From assembly GCA_021818125.1 (NCBI GenBank), contig JAKAFG010000085.1, positions 1-8,303 on the forward strand: DNA of 8,303 nucleotides, written 5' to 3'. Below, one piece after another: positions 1-6,638 of this stretch. The translations under genes were made by a program, and so were the position numbers. Within the stretch, counting starts at the first letter, position 1; each line of letters begins with the position of its first letter. The DNA is from Pseudomonadota bacterium. Lineage in GTDB: Bacteria > Pseudomonadota > Gammaproteobacteria > Acidithiobacillales > Acidithiobacillaceae. The notes under the pieces are model-generated. The model made no database searches. It was not told where the DNA came from and was given only the letters and a program-made list of their open reading frames with translations.

Positions 1-560
1 AGGTATTGCCGGCGCTGGATTTGTTGCGCGACGATTATGCCTACGGCTTTGGCGCGCGGCGCATTACCGTCAGCACGGCAGGTGTGGTGCCCGGCATGGA
101 TCGGCTGGGTGCGGAAAGCCCGGTCAATCTCGCGATCAGTTTGCATGCCAGCCGTGATGATATCCGTGACATTCTCGTGCCAGTAAACCGCCGCTACCCG
201 CTGGCGGAGTTGCTCGCTGCCTGCCGCCGCTATCCCTTGCCGCCCCGACGCCGCATCACCTTTGAATATGTGATGCTGGATGGTATCAACGATGCCGATA
301 CCCATGCCCGGGAACTCCTCCGCTTACTGCGAGATATCCCTGCCATGGTAAATTTAATCCCCTTTAATCCCTTTCCCGGTTCAGATTATAAAAGGTCGCC
401 ACCGGTGCGCATCGATGCTTTCCGCAACATTATCCTGCGAGGTGACGTGATGACGGTTACGCGCCGGCCGCGTGGCGATGACATCGCCGCCGCCTGCGGC
501 CAGTTGGCTGGGCAGGTACACGATGGTCGGCGCAGTATCCCCTTGGCGCTGCATTCATGA
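1..560 (+). CDS. rlmN: RlmN, dual-specificity rRNA/tRNA adenine-C2 methyltransferase, C-terminal part (5' end outside window)
   Basis: RlmN is a cytoplasmic radical-SAM enzyme that methylates C2 of A2503 in 23S rRNA and, in E. coli, A37 of some tRNAs. The reading frame is open to the left edge, so the start and the CxxxCxxC iron-sulfur motif lie upstream; the TTG near position 6 is an internal leucine codon. What remains matches the second half of the family: RRITVSTAGVVPGMDRL, SLHASRDDIRDILVPVN, FEYVMLDGIND, NLIPFNPFPGSDY, and the C-terminal RGDDIAAACGQLAG. The Cys codon in that last motif (495-497) corresponds to the catalytic methyl-carrying cysteine (C355 in E. coli), so this end looks functional. 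The tail after it is short, about 20 residues. The stop overlaps the next start as ATGA, which implies translational coupling to the pilus lipoprotein gene. The only oddity is RGD in the stretch just before MTVTRR, where relatives usually carry a small residue plus glycine. Confidence 0.96.
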   Translation, partial: VLPALDLLRDDYAYGFGARRITVSTAGVVPGMDRLGAESPVNLAISLHASRDDIRDILVPVNRRYPLAELLAACRRYPLPPRRRITFEYVMLDGINDADTHARELLRLLRDIPAMVNLIPFNPFPGSDYKRSPPVRIDAFRNIILRGDVMTVTRRPRGDDIAAACGQLAGQVHDGRRSIPLALHS

Positions 561-1402
561 GAAGGCTTTTGGGATTGGGCGCTGGCGTGCTTCTACTGAG
601 TGGGTGTGGGCTCTTTGGTGGCAAAGAGCCAGCGCTGACGCCTGACCAGCAAATGGCCGCGTTTATCGTTCATGAACACAAGGCCAACGCCTCCTCTTCA
701 GACTTTAAGCCGGCACCTGCTAACACTGATAAGGCCAAGGCAGGCATCTATACCTCTCTTGGTAGCGCTTATTTGCAGGATGGTCATCCCCGGCAGGCGA
801 TCCGTGAATTACAGTTGGCGATCGCCGATAACCGCAATTACGCTGATGCATATAATGTCATGGGTCTGGCGTATGCGCAGTTGCAACAGAATGAATCGGC
901 ACGCAGTGCCTTTCGCAAGGCGCTCTCTATAGATGCAAAAAATCCCGAGTACCTCAATAATTATGGTGCTTTTCTCGTTAACTCCGGCAGCTATGTGGAA
1001 GCAATCGTCGAATTAAGGCGGGCCACGGCTGATCCTTTGTATAGTACACCGCAGTTTGCCTGGACCAACCTTGCGCAAGCCTACGCGGGGCTCAAGGACT
1101 TGCTGGCGGCACGCGATGCCCTGAACCGGGCACTTTATCTGGTACCTAACTATCCGCCCGCCCTGCAAATGCTTGCCGAGCTGGATTTTAAGGACGGTAA
1201 AGCAGATGCTGCCTTTGCTCACTTGCAGGTGGTCCTGGCGCAAGAACCCGATAACGCCAATGCACTCTTGCTGGCGGGGCAGATCGCCGCCCAACAGGGG
1301 CGAACAGCGCAGGCGCAGTCCCTTTGGCAGCGTTGCGTGACTGCTTCGCCCTATTCTGCAGCGGGTAAGCGGGCGCAGCAATTATTGCTGCAAAATGGTT
1401 GA
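557..1402 (+). CDS. pilF: PilF/PilW-type TPR lipoprotein (type IV pilus secretin assembly)
   Basis: This is a 281-residue predicted outer-membrane lipoprotein. Residues 1-16 form a basic, hydrophobic lipoprotein signal ending in the lipobox LLSGC, with Cys17 as the lipidated residue and Gly at +2, so there is no inner-membrane retention Asp. After a linker of about 45 residues, TPR-like helix pairs run from about residue 63 to 267, roughly six units (63-96, 97-130, 131-164, 166-200, 201-233, 234-267). The third unit, LNNYGAFLVNSGSYVEA, followed by a DPLY segment, closely resembles Pseudomonas PilF (LNNYGGFL and DTLY). PilF/PilW proteins pilot the PilQ secretin to the outer membrane and help it multimerise. 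The length is slightly above the usual 250 or so. The start overlaps the rlmN stop (ATGA) and has no strong Shine-Dalgarno sequence, which fits coupled translation. A perfect hairpin lies just after the lipobox codons. Pilus genes themselves are not in the window, so the role rests on family similarity and the conserved gene order. Confidence 0.88.
   Translation: MRRLLGLGAGVLLLSGCGLFGGKEPALTPDQQMAAFIVHEHKANASSSDFKPAPANTDKAKAGIYTSLGSAYLQDGHPRQAIRELQLAIADNRNYADAYNVMGLAYAQLQQNESARSAFRKALSIDAKNPEYLNNYGAFLVNSGSYVEAIVELRRATADPLYSTPQFAWTNLAQAYAGLKDLLAARDALNRALYLVPNYPPALQMLAELDFKDGKADAAFAHLQVVLAQEPDNANALLLAGQIAAQQGRTAQAQSLWQRCVTASPYSAAGKRAQQLLLQNG
609..630 (+). repeat. Perfect 9-bp inverted repeat (hairpin) inside pilF
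   Basis: GGCTCTTTG (609-617) and its exact complement CAAAGAGCC (622-630) flank a 4-base loop GTGG, about 50 bases into pilF and just after the lipobox cysteine codon. No T run follows on either strand, so it does not look like an intrinsic terminator. It may fold in the mRNA and affect early translation or mRNA stability. That function is inference; only the symmetry is seen. Confidence 0.6.
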
Positions 1403-1414
1403 GGCGGCGAAGCC

Positions 1415-2395
1415 ATGGAATCGACAACAGAAAGCGGGACTTCTCAGGACTTACGGGCGGCGCGGGAGGCTCGTGGCTGGAACCTTCGCCAAGTCGCCGA
1501 GCGATTGCATATCACCGAAGCACAGGTGAAAGGTTTGGAGGAAGGTGACTACACCGCGCTGCCCGGCGCGGCCTTCGCACGCGGTTTTCTGAAGAATTAT
1601 GCGCGTCTGCTGGATCTGAATCCGGAACCTCTTCTGAAGACGTATGACGCCTCCAATGAGGGTTCAGGGTTGCACCCATCGGAAAACGTGCTGCCCAGCA
1701 ATGAAGGCCCGCTGCTGGATTATAGTCGACGCATGTTGTTTTTTTCCGTGTTGATTGTGATAGCCATTATTGTGGCAGCCTGGTGGTTCTGGAGTCAGCA
1801 GCAGGCGCAGAGCTTGCCTACCACGAAAGCATCGCCGACGGTGGAGAAGCAACCGGCGGCTTCTGCGCCGATGGTGACAGTCGCGCCCAGCGTGTCACCT
1901 GCCGCCCTGGCGCCGAGTGCCGTGACTCAGATCCCGGCAGTGGCGCTCAGCCAGTCCGCCGCACCGGTCACCGCAACCCAATCTGTAGCCGTAGCAATGA
2001 ATCATGGGCTGGCGTTTCAGTTCAGCGCGGACTGTTGGGTGCAGGTCAAAGACGCTTTCGGGAAAACCCTGCTGGCTGTCCTGGGACGTCGTGGCGATGT
2101 CTTACGCGTCGATTCCGGCATTCCGCCTTATCACGTTCTGGTAGGAAAGGCCAGCGCTGTTGCCATCAGCTATAACGATAAGCCAGTGCCACTGCCAGCT
2201 AACGCTCTGGGTGTGGCTAGATTGCAGGTCGGTTCCGCGCCGGTCATCAGTACTCCTGTCAGTGGCGCCCACGTTATGGCCGCCACCCACAGTCAGGCGT
2301 CATCCCCCGCACGGCCGGTAGCCAGTGTGGTTTCATCACCCGTTGCGGTATCCGGCACCGCAGCCGTTTCCAGCGAGGCTTCCCATGCACCATGA
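1415..2395 (+). CDS. rodZ: RodZ, MreB-associated cell-shape protein (HTH, single TM, DUF4115)
   Basis: This is a 326-residue bitopic inner-membrane protein that links the MreB cytoskeleton to the cell-wall elongation machinery. Residues about 11-75 are a Xre-like helix-turn-helix domain (LRAAREARGWNLRQVAERL, then a second helix). In GAAFARGFLKNYARLL, Phe54 and Phe58 align with the aromatic MreB-contact residues of E. coli RodZ (F60 and Y64). One transmembrane helix covers about 107-127 (LFFSVLIVIAIIVAAWWFW), preceded by Arg-Arg, which places the N-terminus in the cytoplasm. A Pro/Ala/Thr/Ser-rich periplasmic linker runs from about 128 to 197. The DUF4115 beta domain follows at about 198-272 (FSADCWVQVKDAFGKTL, then GxPPYHVLVGKAS). 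The last 54 or so residues are an Ala/Ser/Val/Pro-rich tail beyond that domain. GAGGCGG at 1401-1407 is a good ribosome site for this ATG. The 3' end overlaps ispG by 11 bases. The length is close to the E. coli protein (337 residues). Confidence 0.94.
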   Translation: MESTTESGTSQDLRAAREARGWNLRQVAERLHITEAQVKGLEEGDYTALPGAAFARGFLKNYARLLDLNPEPLLKTYDASNEGSGLHPSENVLPSNEGPLLDYSRRMLFFSVLIVIAIIVAAWWFWSQQQAQSLPTTKASPTVEKQPAASAPMVTVAPSVSPAALAPSAVTQIPAVALSQSAAPVTATQSVAVAMNHGLAFQFSADCWVQVKDAFGKTLLAVLGRRGDVLRVDSGIPPYHVLVGKASAVAISYNDKPVPLPANALGVARLQVGSAPVISTPVSGAHVMAATHSQASSPARPVASVVSSPVAVSGTAAVSSEASHAP

Positions 2396-3485
2396 ATCTC
2401 CCATTCGGCGTCGTAAGACCCGGCAAATTCACGTTGGCAAGGTAGCGATTGGCGGCGATGCACCGATCAGCGTGCAAAGCATGACCAATACGGAGACCCG
2501 CGATGTGGCGGCCACGGTCGCGCAAATCCGGCGCCTGGAGGCAGTTGGTGCCGATATCGTCCGGGTGTCCGTACCCAGCATGGATGCTGCGGAGGCCTTC
2601 AAGACGATCCGCACGCAGGTGGAGACTCCCTTGGTCGCCGACATCCATTTCGATCACCGCATAGCTTTGCAGGTGATGGCAGATGGTGTCGATGGTCTGC
2701 GCATCAACCCCGGAAATATTGGCTCTCTGGATAAAACGCGGCTGGTGGTGGAAATGGCCAGGGACAAGGGCATCCCCATCCGTATCGGTGTCAACGCCGG
2801 GTCGCTGGAAAAGGATATCCAGGAGAAGTACGGGGAGCCGACGCCGGAAGCACTGGTGGAGTCCGCTTTGCGCCACGTCAGTATTCTCGACGAGTTGAAT
2901 TTTCACGACGTGAAGATCAGCGTCAAGGCCTCCGATGTTTTTCTCGCCGTGGGCGCTTACCGGCTGCTCTCGGAAAAGGTGGATTACCCGCTGCACCTGG
3001 GGATTACCGAAGCAGGCGGTCTGCGCTCCGGCACCGTCAAATCCGCCATCGGGCTGGGCCTGCTCCTGCGGGATGGCATCGGCGATACCATCCGGATTTC
3101 CCTCGCGGCGGATCCTGTCGAGGAAATTCGTGTTGGCTTCGATATTCTGAAAAGCCTGCACTTGCGCCAGAAGGGCATCAATCTGATCGCCTGTCCGTCC
3201 TGCTCTCGCCAGGAGTTTGACGTAATCACCACCATCAACGCCCTGGAAGCGCGTCTGGAAGACATTCTCGAACCCATGGATGTTTCGGTGATCGGCTGCG
3301 TGGTGAACGGTATTGGCGAGGCGAAAGAGGCCGATATTGGTCTGGCCGGCGGTGACAAACGCAGCATTCTCTACTATCGCGGTAAACAGGTCGACCGGGT
3401 GGAGAACAGCGACATTGTCGACGTGCTGGAAAAACGCATTCGCGCGGAAATCGCCGAGCGGCAGGCAGCGCGGCATGAGGCCTGA
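2385..3485 (+). CDS. ispG: IspG (GcpE), 4-hydroxy-3-methylbut-2-en-1-yl diphosphate synthase
   Basis: IspG catalyses the penultimate step of the MEP isoprenoid pathway, the reductive ring opening of MEcPP to HMBPP in the cytoplasm, using a [4Fe-4S] cluster. The frame is open back to a GTG at 2325, but I chose the ATG at 2385: MHHESPIRRRKTRQIHVG aligns directly with the E. coli N-terminus, and GAGG at 2375-2378 is a suitable ribosome site. This gives 366 residues, close to E. coli's 372. The TIM-barrel part carries PISVQSMTNT, ADIVRVSVPSMDAAEAF, VADIHFDHRIAL, LRINPGNIG, IRIGVNAGSLEKD, EKYGEPTPEAL, VKASDVFLAV and HLGITEAGG. The C-terminal cluster domain has Cys270 and Cys273 (ACPSCSRQEFD), Cys305 (IGCVVNG) and Glu312, at the same residue numbers as the E. 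coli ligands. The usual NGPGE motif reads NGIGE here. The gene sits between rodZ (11-base overlap) and hisS (31-base gap), as in many gammaproteobacteria. Confidence 0.98.
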   Translation: MHHESPIRRRKTRQIHVGKVAIGGDAPISVQSMTNTETRDVAATVAQIRRLEAVGADIVRVSVPSMDAAEAFKTIRTQVETPLVADIHFDHRIALQVMADGVDGLRINPGNIGSLDKTRLVVEMARDKGIPIRIGVNAGSLEKDIQEKYGEPTPEALVESALRHVSILDELNFHDVKISVKASDVFLAVGAYRLLSEKVDYPLHLGITEAGGLRSGTVKSAIGLGLLLRDGIGDTIRISLAADPVEEIRVGFDILKSLHLRQKGINLIACPSCSRQEFDVITTINALEARLEDILEPMDVSVIGCVVNGIGEAKEADIGLAGGDKRSILYYRGKQVDRVENSDIVDVLEKRIRAEIAERQAARHEA

Positions 3486-3505
3486 GGCTTCCGTATGCTG
3501 AAATC

Positions 3506-3511
3506 GGGGAG
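3506..3511 (+). promoter_or_regulatory. Ribosome binding site of hisS
   Basis: GGGGAG lies five bases before the ATG at 3517 and supports that start over the overlapping out-of-frame ATG at 3513. The whole gap between ispG and hisS is only 31 bases, and I see no promoter or terminator in it. Confidence 0.6.
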
Positions 3512-3516
3512 TATGC

Positions 3517-4836
3517 ATGGCGGGTAAGGCGCTGCAGGCCGTACGTGGTATGAATGATATTTTTCCGGAAGAGAGCGCGGGTTGGCAGGCGCTGGAAAGT
3601 GACCTGCGGACGCTGTTGGCGCTCTACGACTACGGCGAAGTGCGTTTGCCGCTCGTGGAATCGACGGAACTGTTTGCCCGCGCCATTGGCGATGTGACCG
3701 ATATCGTCCAGAAAGAGATGTATACCTTTGCTGACCGCAATGGGGATAGTCTCACCCTGCGACCGGAGGGTACGGCGGGGTGTGTGCGTGCCGCAATTCA
3801 GGCCCAGAGCATGCGCGGTCAGACCCCGCGTTATTATTATATAGGGCCGATGTTTCGTCATGAGCGCCCGCAAAAGGGCCGCTACCGGCAGTTTTACCAA
3901 CTGGGTGTGGAGGTCTTCGGGCTGCCGGCGGCGGGTACCGATGCGGAGGTTATCGCCCTATCGGCGCGGATTTTGCGGACGGCCGGTGTTACCGCTTCGT
4001 TGCAGATCAATTCTCTGGGAAGCCCGGCTGCACGTGCCAGCTATAGAGCCTTGCTTCTGGACTATCTGCGCCCGAGACGTGCGGAACTCTGTGCCGACTG
4101 TCAGGAGCGTATGGAGCGCAACCCGCTCCGCGTGCTGGACTGCAAAGTACCCACTTGTCAGGACATCGCACACGCGGCCCCGCATCTGGCGGACCATTTG
4201 GACGAAGACTCTGCAGCACATTTCGCCATGTTGCAGTCGCTGCTGACAGCGCTCGATATCCCTTACCAGGTCAATCATAGCCTCGTCCGCGGCCTGGATT
4301 ACTACAACCGCACAGTCTTTGAATGGGTGACAGACGCGCTTGGCGCGCAGGGCACGGTTCTGGCCGGGGGTCGTTATGACGGCTTGGTCGCGCAGTTGGG
4401 TGGCGCTGAGACGGCGGCGATCGGATTTGCCGTAGGGCTCGAAAGATTGCTCGCTTTGCAGGCGCTGCAGGGGAAGGCGGTGGAAGCGCCGATCCCCCTG
4501 CTGTTCCTCGGCGCATTGGAGAATGCCGCGGTAGCGCGCGCCTGGCAAATCGCCGAAAAGTTGCGCGACGGGGGCATCTCCGTCGTGACTGGTGGCCCCG
4601 CCAACTTCAAGACCCTCATGAAACATGCAGAACGTTCCCGCGCCAGATTCCAGGCCATTATCGGCGCGGGACAACTCGCTGGTGAGGCGCTGATCCTTAA
4701 GGAACAGGCAGGGGAGGGCCGCTGGCAGGGTAATCTTGACGCCTTGCACGAGGGCCTGCGCGGCCTTGGCGTTGATTTCCCGCAGCCTGCCCCCCATACT
4801 GTACGCAATTTTGCCACAGCCAGAACCCCATCGTGA
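3517..4836 (+). CDS. hisS: Histidyl-tRNA synthetase, class II
   Basis: This 439-residue cytoplasmic enzyme charges tRNA-His with histidine and acts as a homodimer. The N-terminal ALQAVRGMNDIFPEES is typical of bacterial HisRS. Class II motif 1 lies at about 38-57 (YGEVRLPLVESTELFARAIG). The TLRPEGTA segment is at 80-87. Motif 2 is at about 105-124 (RYYYIGPMFRHERPQKGRYR). The histidine-specific peptide LVRGLDYYNRTVFEW is at 256-270 and contains the catalytic-site Arg258 (Arg259 in E. coli). The second HisRS signature, AGGRYDGLV, is at 283-291. Motif 3 is at about 301-311 (AIGFAVGLERL). The anticodon-binding domain covers about 325-425, with FKTLMKHAERSRARF at 364-378. Residues 192-214 hold four cysteines (CADC, then CKVPTC), a pattern E. 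coli lacks but other bacterial HisRS have. A tail of about 15 residues follows the last domain. The stop overlaps the next start as GTGA. Confidence 0.98.
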   Translation: MAGKALQAVRGMNDIFPEESAGWQALESDLRTLLALYDYGEVRLPLVESTELFARAIGDVTDIVQKEMYTFADRNGDSLTLRPEGTAGCVRAAIQAQSMRGQTPRYYYIGPMFRHERPQKGRYRQFYQLGVEVFGLPAAGTDAEVIALSARILRTAGVTASLQINSLGSPAARASYRALLLDYLRPRRAELCADCQERMERNPLRVLDCKVPTCQDIAHAAPHLADHLDEDSAAHFAMLQSLLTALDIPYQVNHSLVRGLDYYNRTVFEWVTDALGAQGTVLAGGRYDGLVAQLGGAETAAIGFAVGLERLLALQALQGKAVEAPIPLLFLGALENAAVARAWQIAEKLRDGGISVVTGGPANFKTLMKHAERSRARFQAIIGAGQLAGEALILKEQAGEGRWQGNLDALHEGLRGLGVDFPQPAPHTVRNFATARTPS

Positions 4837-5444
4837 CCGGTCCAGAACTCTCCGAATTCCTTTATCGCCATCGAATCCCCCTCATCGCGGGCACCATCAT
4901 TATACTGCTCGCGGCAATGGGTTTTTTTGGCTACGAAAAATACCAACGCCATCAAGTGCAGCGTGCTGCCGTACTTTATAATGAACTGGTAGATACCCTC
5001 GTCGCCGGGCAGACCAGTACGGCGCGCGCCAGTGCGGATACCCTGGTGCATCAGTATGGGCGCACGCCCTATGCCACTTTTGCCCACTTTTTTCTGGCGC
5101 GTATGGATAGCGAAAGCGACCAGATCCCTGCGGCGGAAACTGAGCTGAATATAGTCATCCAAAGCGAAAGCGCCCCAAGGGGCCTGAAGAGTATGGCGAG
5201 GCTCAGTCTGGCTCGGCTCTATCTGGAGCAGAAACAGGCACAAAAGGCACTGGGTTTACTGAAGGCGCCGGATGTGGCCTTCGCCACCTTGCAGGATGAA
5301 ATCCAGGGGGACGCCTATGCGGCACTCCATCAGGACGGTAAAGCTATGCAGGCTTATCAGTCGGCTATTGCCGCGCTTCCAGTCGCTGATCCTTACCGCA
5401 GCTACCTGCAGATGAAGATGGCTAATATCGGAGTAGCGCCATGA
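4833..5444 (+). CDS. yfgM: YfgM-like membrane-anchored TPR protein
   Basis: This is a 203-residue protein with one N-terminal transmembrane helix at about residues 16-33 (PLIAGTIIILLAAMGFFG), followed by an alpha-helical, TPR-like periplasmic domain. Family-like stretches include MARLSLARLYLEQKQAQKALGLL (about 121-143) and EIQGDAYAALHQDGKAMQAYQSAI (about 156-179). E. coli YfgM has about 206 residues, the same layout and the same hisS-yfgM-bamB position; it binds the Sec translocon and the chaperone PpiD and is thought to help hand exported proteins to periplasmic chaperones. The start is a GTG inside the hisS stop (GTGA), with no clear Shine-Dalgarno sequence, so translation is probably coupled to hisS. 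The stop overlaps the bamB ATG in the same way. The family assignment is firm from position and architecture. The exact role in this organism is inferred. Confidence 0.9.
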   Translation: MTGPELSEFLYRHRIPLIAGTIIILLAAMGFFGYEKYQRHQVQRAAVLYNELVDTLVAGQTSTARASADTLVHQYGRTPYATFAHFFLARMDSESDQIPAAETELNIVIQSESAPRGLKSMARLSLARLYLEQKQAQKALGLLKAPDVAFATLQDEIQGDAYAALHQDGKAMQAYQSAIAALPVADPYRSYLQMKMANIGVAP

Positions 5445-6628
5445 CCTTGCGAATTTCCCTCCCGTCCTCCTGGCGTCTGATGGTGTTGGGTTCCTTGGCG
5501 ATCCTGCTAAACGGCTGTGGCATCATGTCCTGGTTCCATTCCACGCCAGCCCCCAAGGCACCCCCACCCCTTGCTAAGGGGCAGGATAAGGTGTCTTTTT
5601 CCACGGAATGGCAGTCCCGTCTGTATGGCATTTGGCAAGTCAATCCGTATCAGGGAACGCTGATTGCGCATGGCAAAGGGCAGATCATAGTTGCCGATGC
5701 TTCTGGTCACCTGGTCAGTATGACGGAGAGTGGCCACCAGATGTGGATGCGCAGCCTGGATGGCAGAACAGCGCGTGGTCCGACGCTGGCAGATGGTGTG
5801 GTTTATGCGGGTACCGATGCGGGAAAAGTCTATGCGTTTACCGCCAAAGACGGACACAAGCTCTGGGCTGTACAGCTGAGTTCTGAAGTGCTCACACCGG
5901 TGGTCGCTGTGGATGGACATCTTTTGGTACAGACGGTAGATGGTCATCTTTGGGCACTCGACCCTAAAGATGGCAAGGTGCAATGGACGTTCTCCGTGAA
6001 TGAGCCGTCCCTCATCCTGCGCGCCGTGGCTACGCCTACGGTGCATGACGGGGTGGTGTATGCCGGTTTTGCCGATGGAACGGTGGTGGCGCTCAGCTTG
6101 TCGTCTGGTGCAGAACTCTGGCGGGCGCAGGTCGCCTTGGCGCATGGCAGCAATGAATTGGCACGCATGGTAGGTGTGGCCGCAAGCCCGATGATCTCGA
6201 AGGATCAGGTCATTGCTGCTGCCTATCAAGGAAATCTGGCCGCTTATGCGTTGCAGGGTGGTACCCAGAACTGGAGTGTGCCGATGTCCGTCTACCAGAC
6301 CCCCGTGCTGGATGATGGTCATCTCTTTGTCGCCGATGCCGATGGGCGGATATCCTCTGTAGACCCCAGCTCCGGTAATGTGCTTTGGCGCAATGACCAC
6401 TTGAGCGGGCACTACATGACCGGTTTTGGTCGGTGTGGCAGTGACTTGCTGGCGACGGATAATGCGGGATATCTCTATGTCATTGATCCGTTGACGGGGC
6501 ACCGGATCGGCCAGACGCGGCTGTCCGACAGCGGTATTCAAAGTACGCCCGTCTGTCTGGGAAATGGCCAGATTCTTGCCCTCAGCGATGCGGGCACCTT
6601 GTATCGAATCAAGCTGGCAAAGCGCTAA
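5441..6628 (+). CDS. bamB: BamB, outer-membrane protein assembly lipoprotein (beta-propeller)
   Basis: BamB is a lipoprotein of the BAM complex that docks on the POTRA domains of BamA and helps insert beta-barrel proteins into the outer membrane. The 395-residue product has a lipoprotein signal ending ILLNGC, with Cys26 lipidated and Gly at +2, then a Pro/Ala/Lys linker (about 33-50). PQQ-like beta-propeller blades run from about 68 to the end, visible as repeats such as GVVYAGTDAGKVYAFTAKDG, GHLWALDPKDGKVQW, GVVYAGFADGTVVALSLSSG and GRISSVDPSSGNVLW. SLILRAVATPTV (190-201) matches the E. coli segment that contacts BamA, with Leu191, Leu193 and Arg194 conserved. HGSNELARMVGVAASP (235-250) and YQGNLAAYAL are further family marks. 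The ATG at 5441 overlaps the yfgM stop and has GGAG seven bases before it (5430-5433). The length is typical (392 in E. coli). The gene ends ten bases before der. Confidence 0.96.
   Translation: MTLRISLPSSWRLMVLGSLAILLNGCGIMSWFHSTPAPKAPPPLAKGQDKVSFSTEWQSRLYGIWQVNPYQGTLIAHGKGQIIVADASGHLVSMTESGHQMWMRSLDGRTARGPTLADGVVYAGTDAGKVYAFTAKDGHKLWAVQLSSEVLTPVVAVDGHLLVQTVDGHLWALDPKDGKVQWTFSVNEPSLILRAVATPTVHDGVVYAGFADGTVVALSLSSGAELWRAQVALAHGSNELARMVGVAASPMISKDQVIAAAYQGNLAAYALQGGTQNWSVPMSVYQTPVLDDGHLFVADADGRISSVDPSSGNVLWRNDHLSGHYMTGFGRCGSDLLATDNAGYLYVIDPLTGHRIGQTRLSDSGIQSTPVCLGNGQILALSDAGTLYRIKLAKR
5567..5581 (+). repeat. Short GC-rich hairpin in the bamB linker region
   Basis: CCCCTT and AAGGGG pair perfectly around a 3-base loop GCT, in the codons for the Pro-rich linker after the BamB lipobox. 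A T run (TTTTT) begins about 15 bases beyond the stem, too far away for a standard intrinsic terminator. The stem is short and may be a chance product of proline and lysine/glycine codons. Confidence 0.35.
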
Positions 6629-6638
6629 GGCTCCTTTC

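Noticed and set aside
348..400. AT-rich patch in rlmN as a possible promoter for pilF
   Set aside because: It encodes the conserved NLIPFNPFPG motif, and I could not find a -35/-10 pair with good spacing.
1739..1745. T7 run in rodZ (and a similar one at 4922-4928 in yfgM) as possible terminators or slippage sites
   Set aside because: Both encode Phe-rich membrane helices, and neither is preceded by a stable GC-rich stem.
2325..2384. Upstream GTG start that would lengthen IspG by 20 residues
   Set aside because: The added residues have no counterpart in the family, while the ATG at 2385 fits the E. coli N-terminus and has a ribosome site.
2274..3518. A 414-residue open frame on the - strand opposite ispG
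   Set aside because: It mirrors the codon pattern of ispG, shows no recognisable domain, and the + strand gene is unmistakable. Long antisense frames are common in GC-rich genes.
6564..6638. Upstream ATG start that would lengthen Der by 25 residues
   Set aside because: It lies inside bamB, and the canonical Der N-terminus begins at the ATG at 6639.
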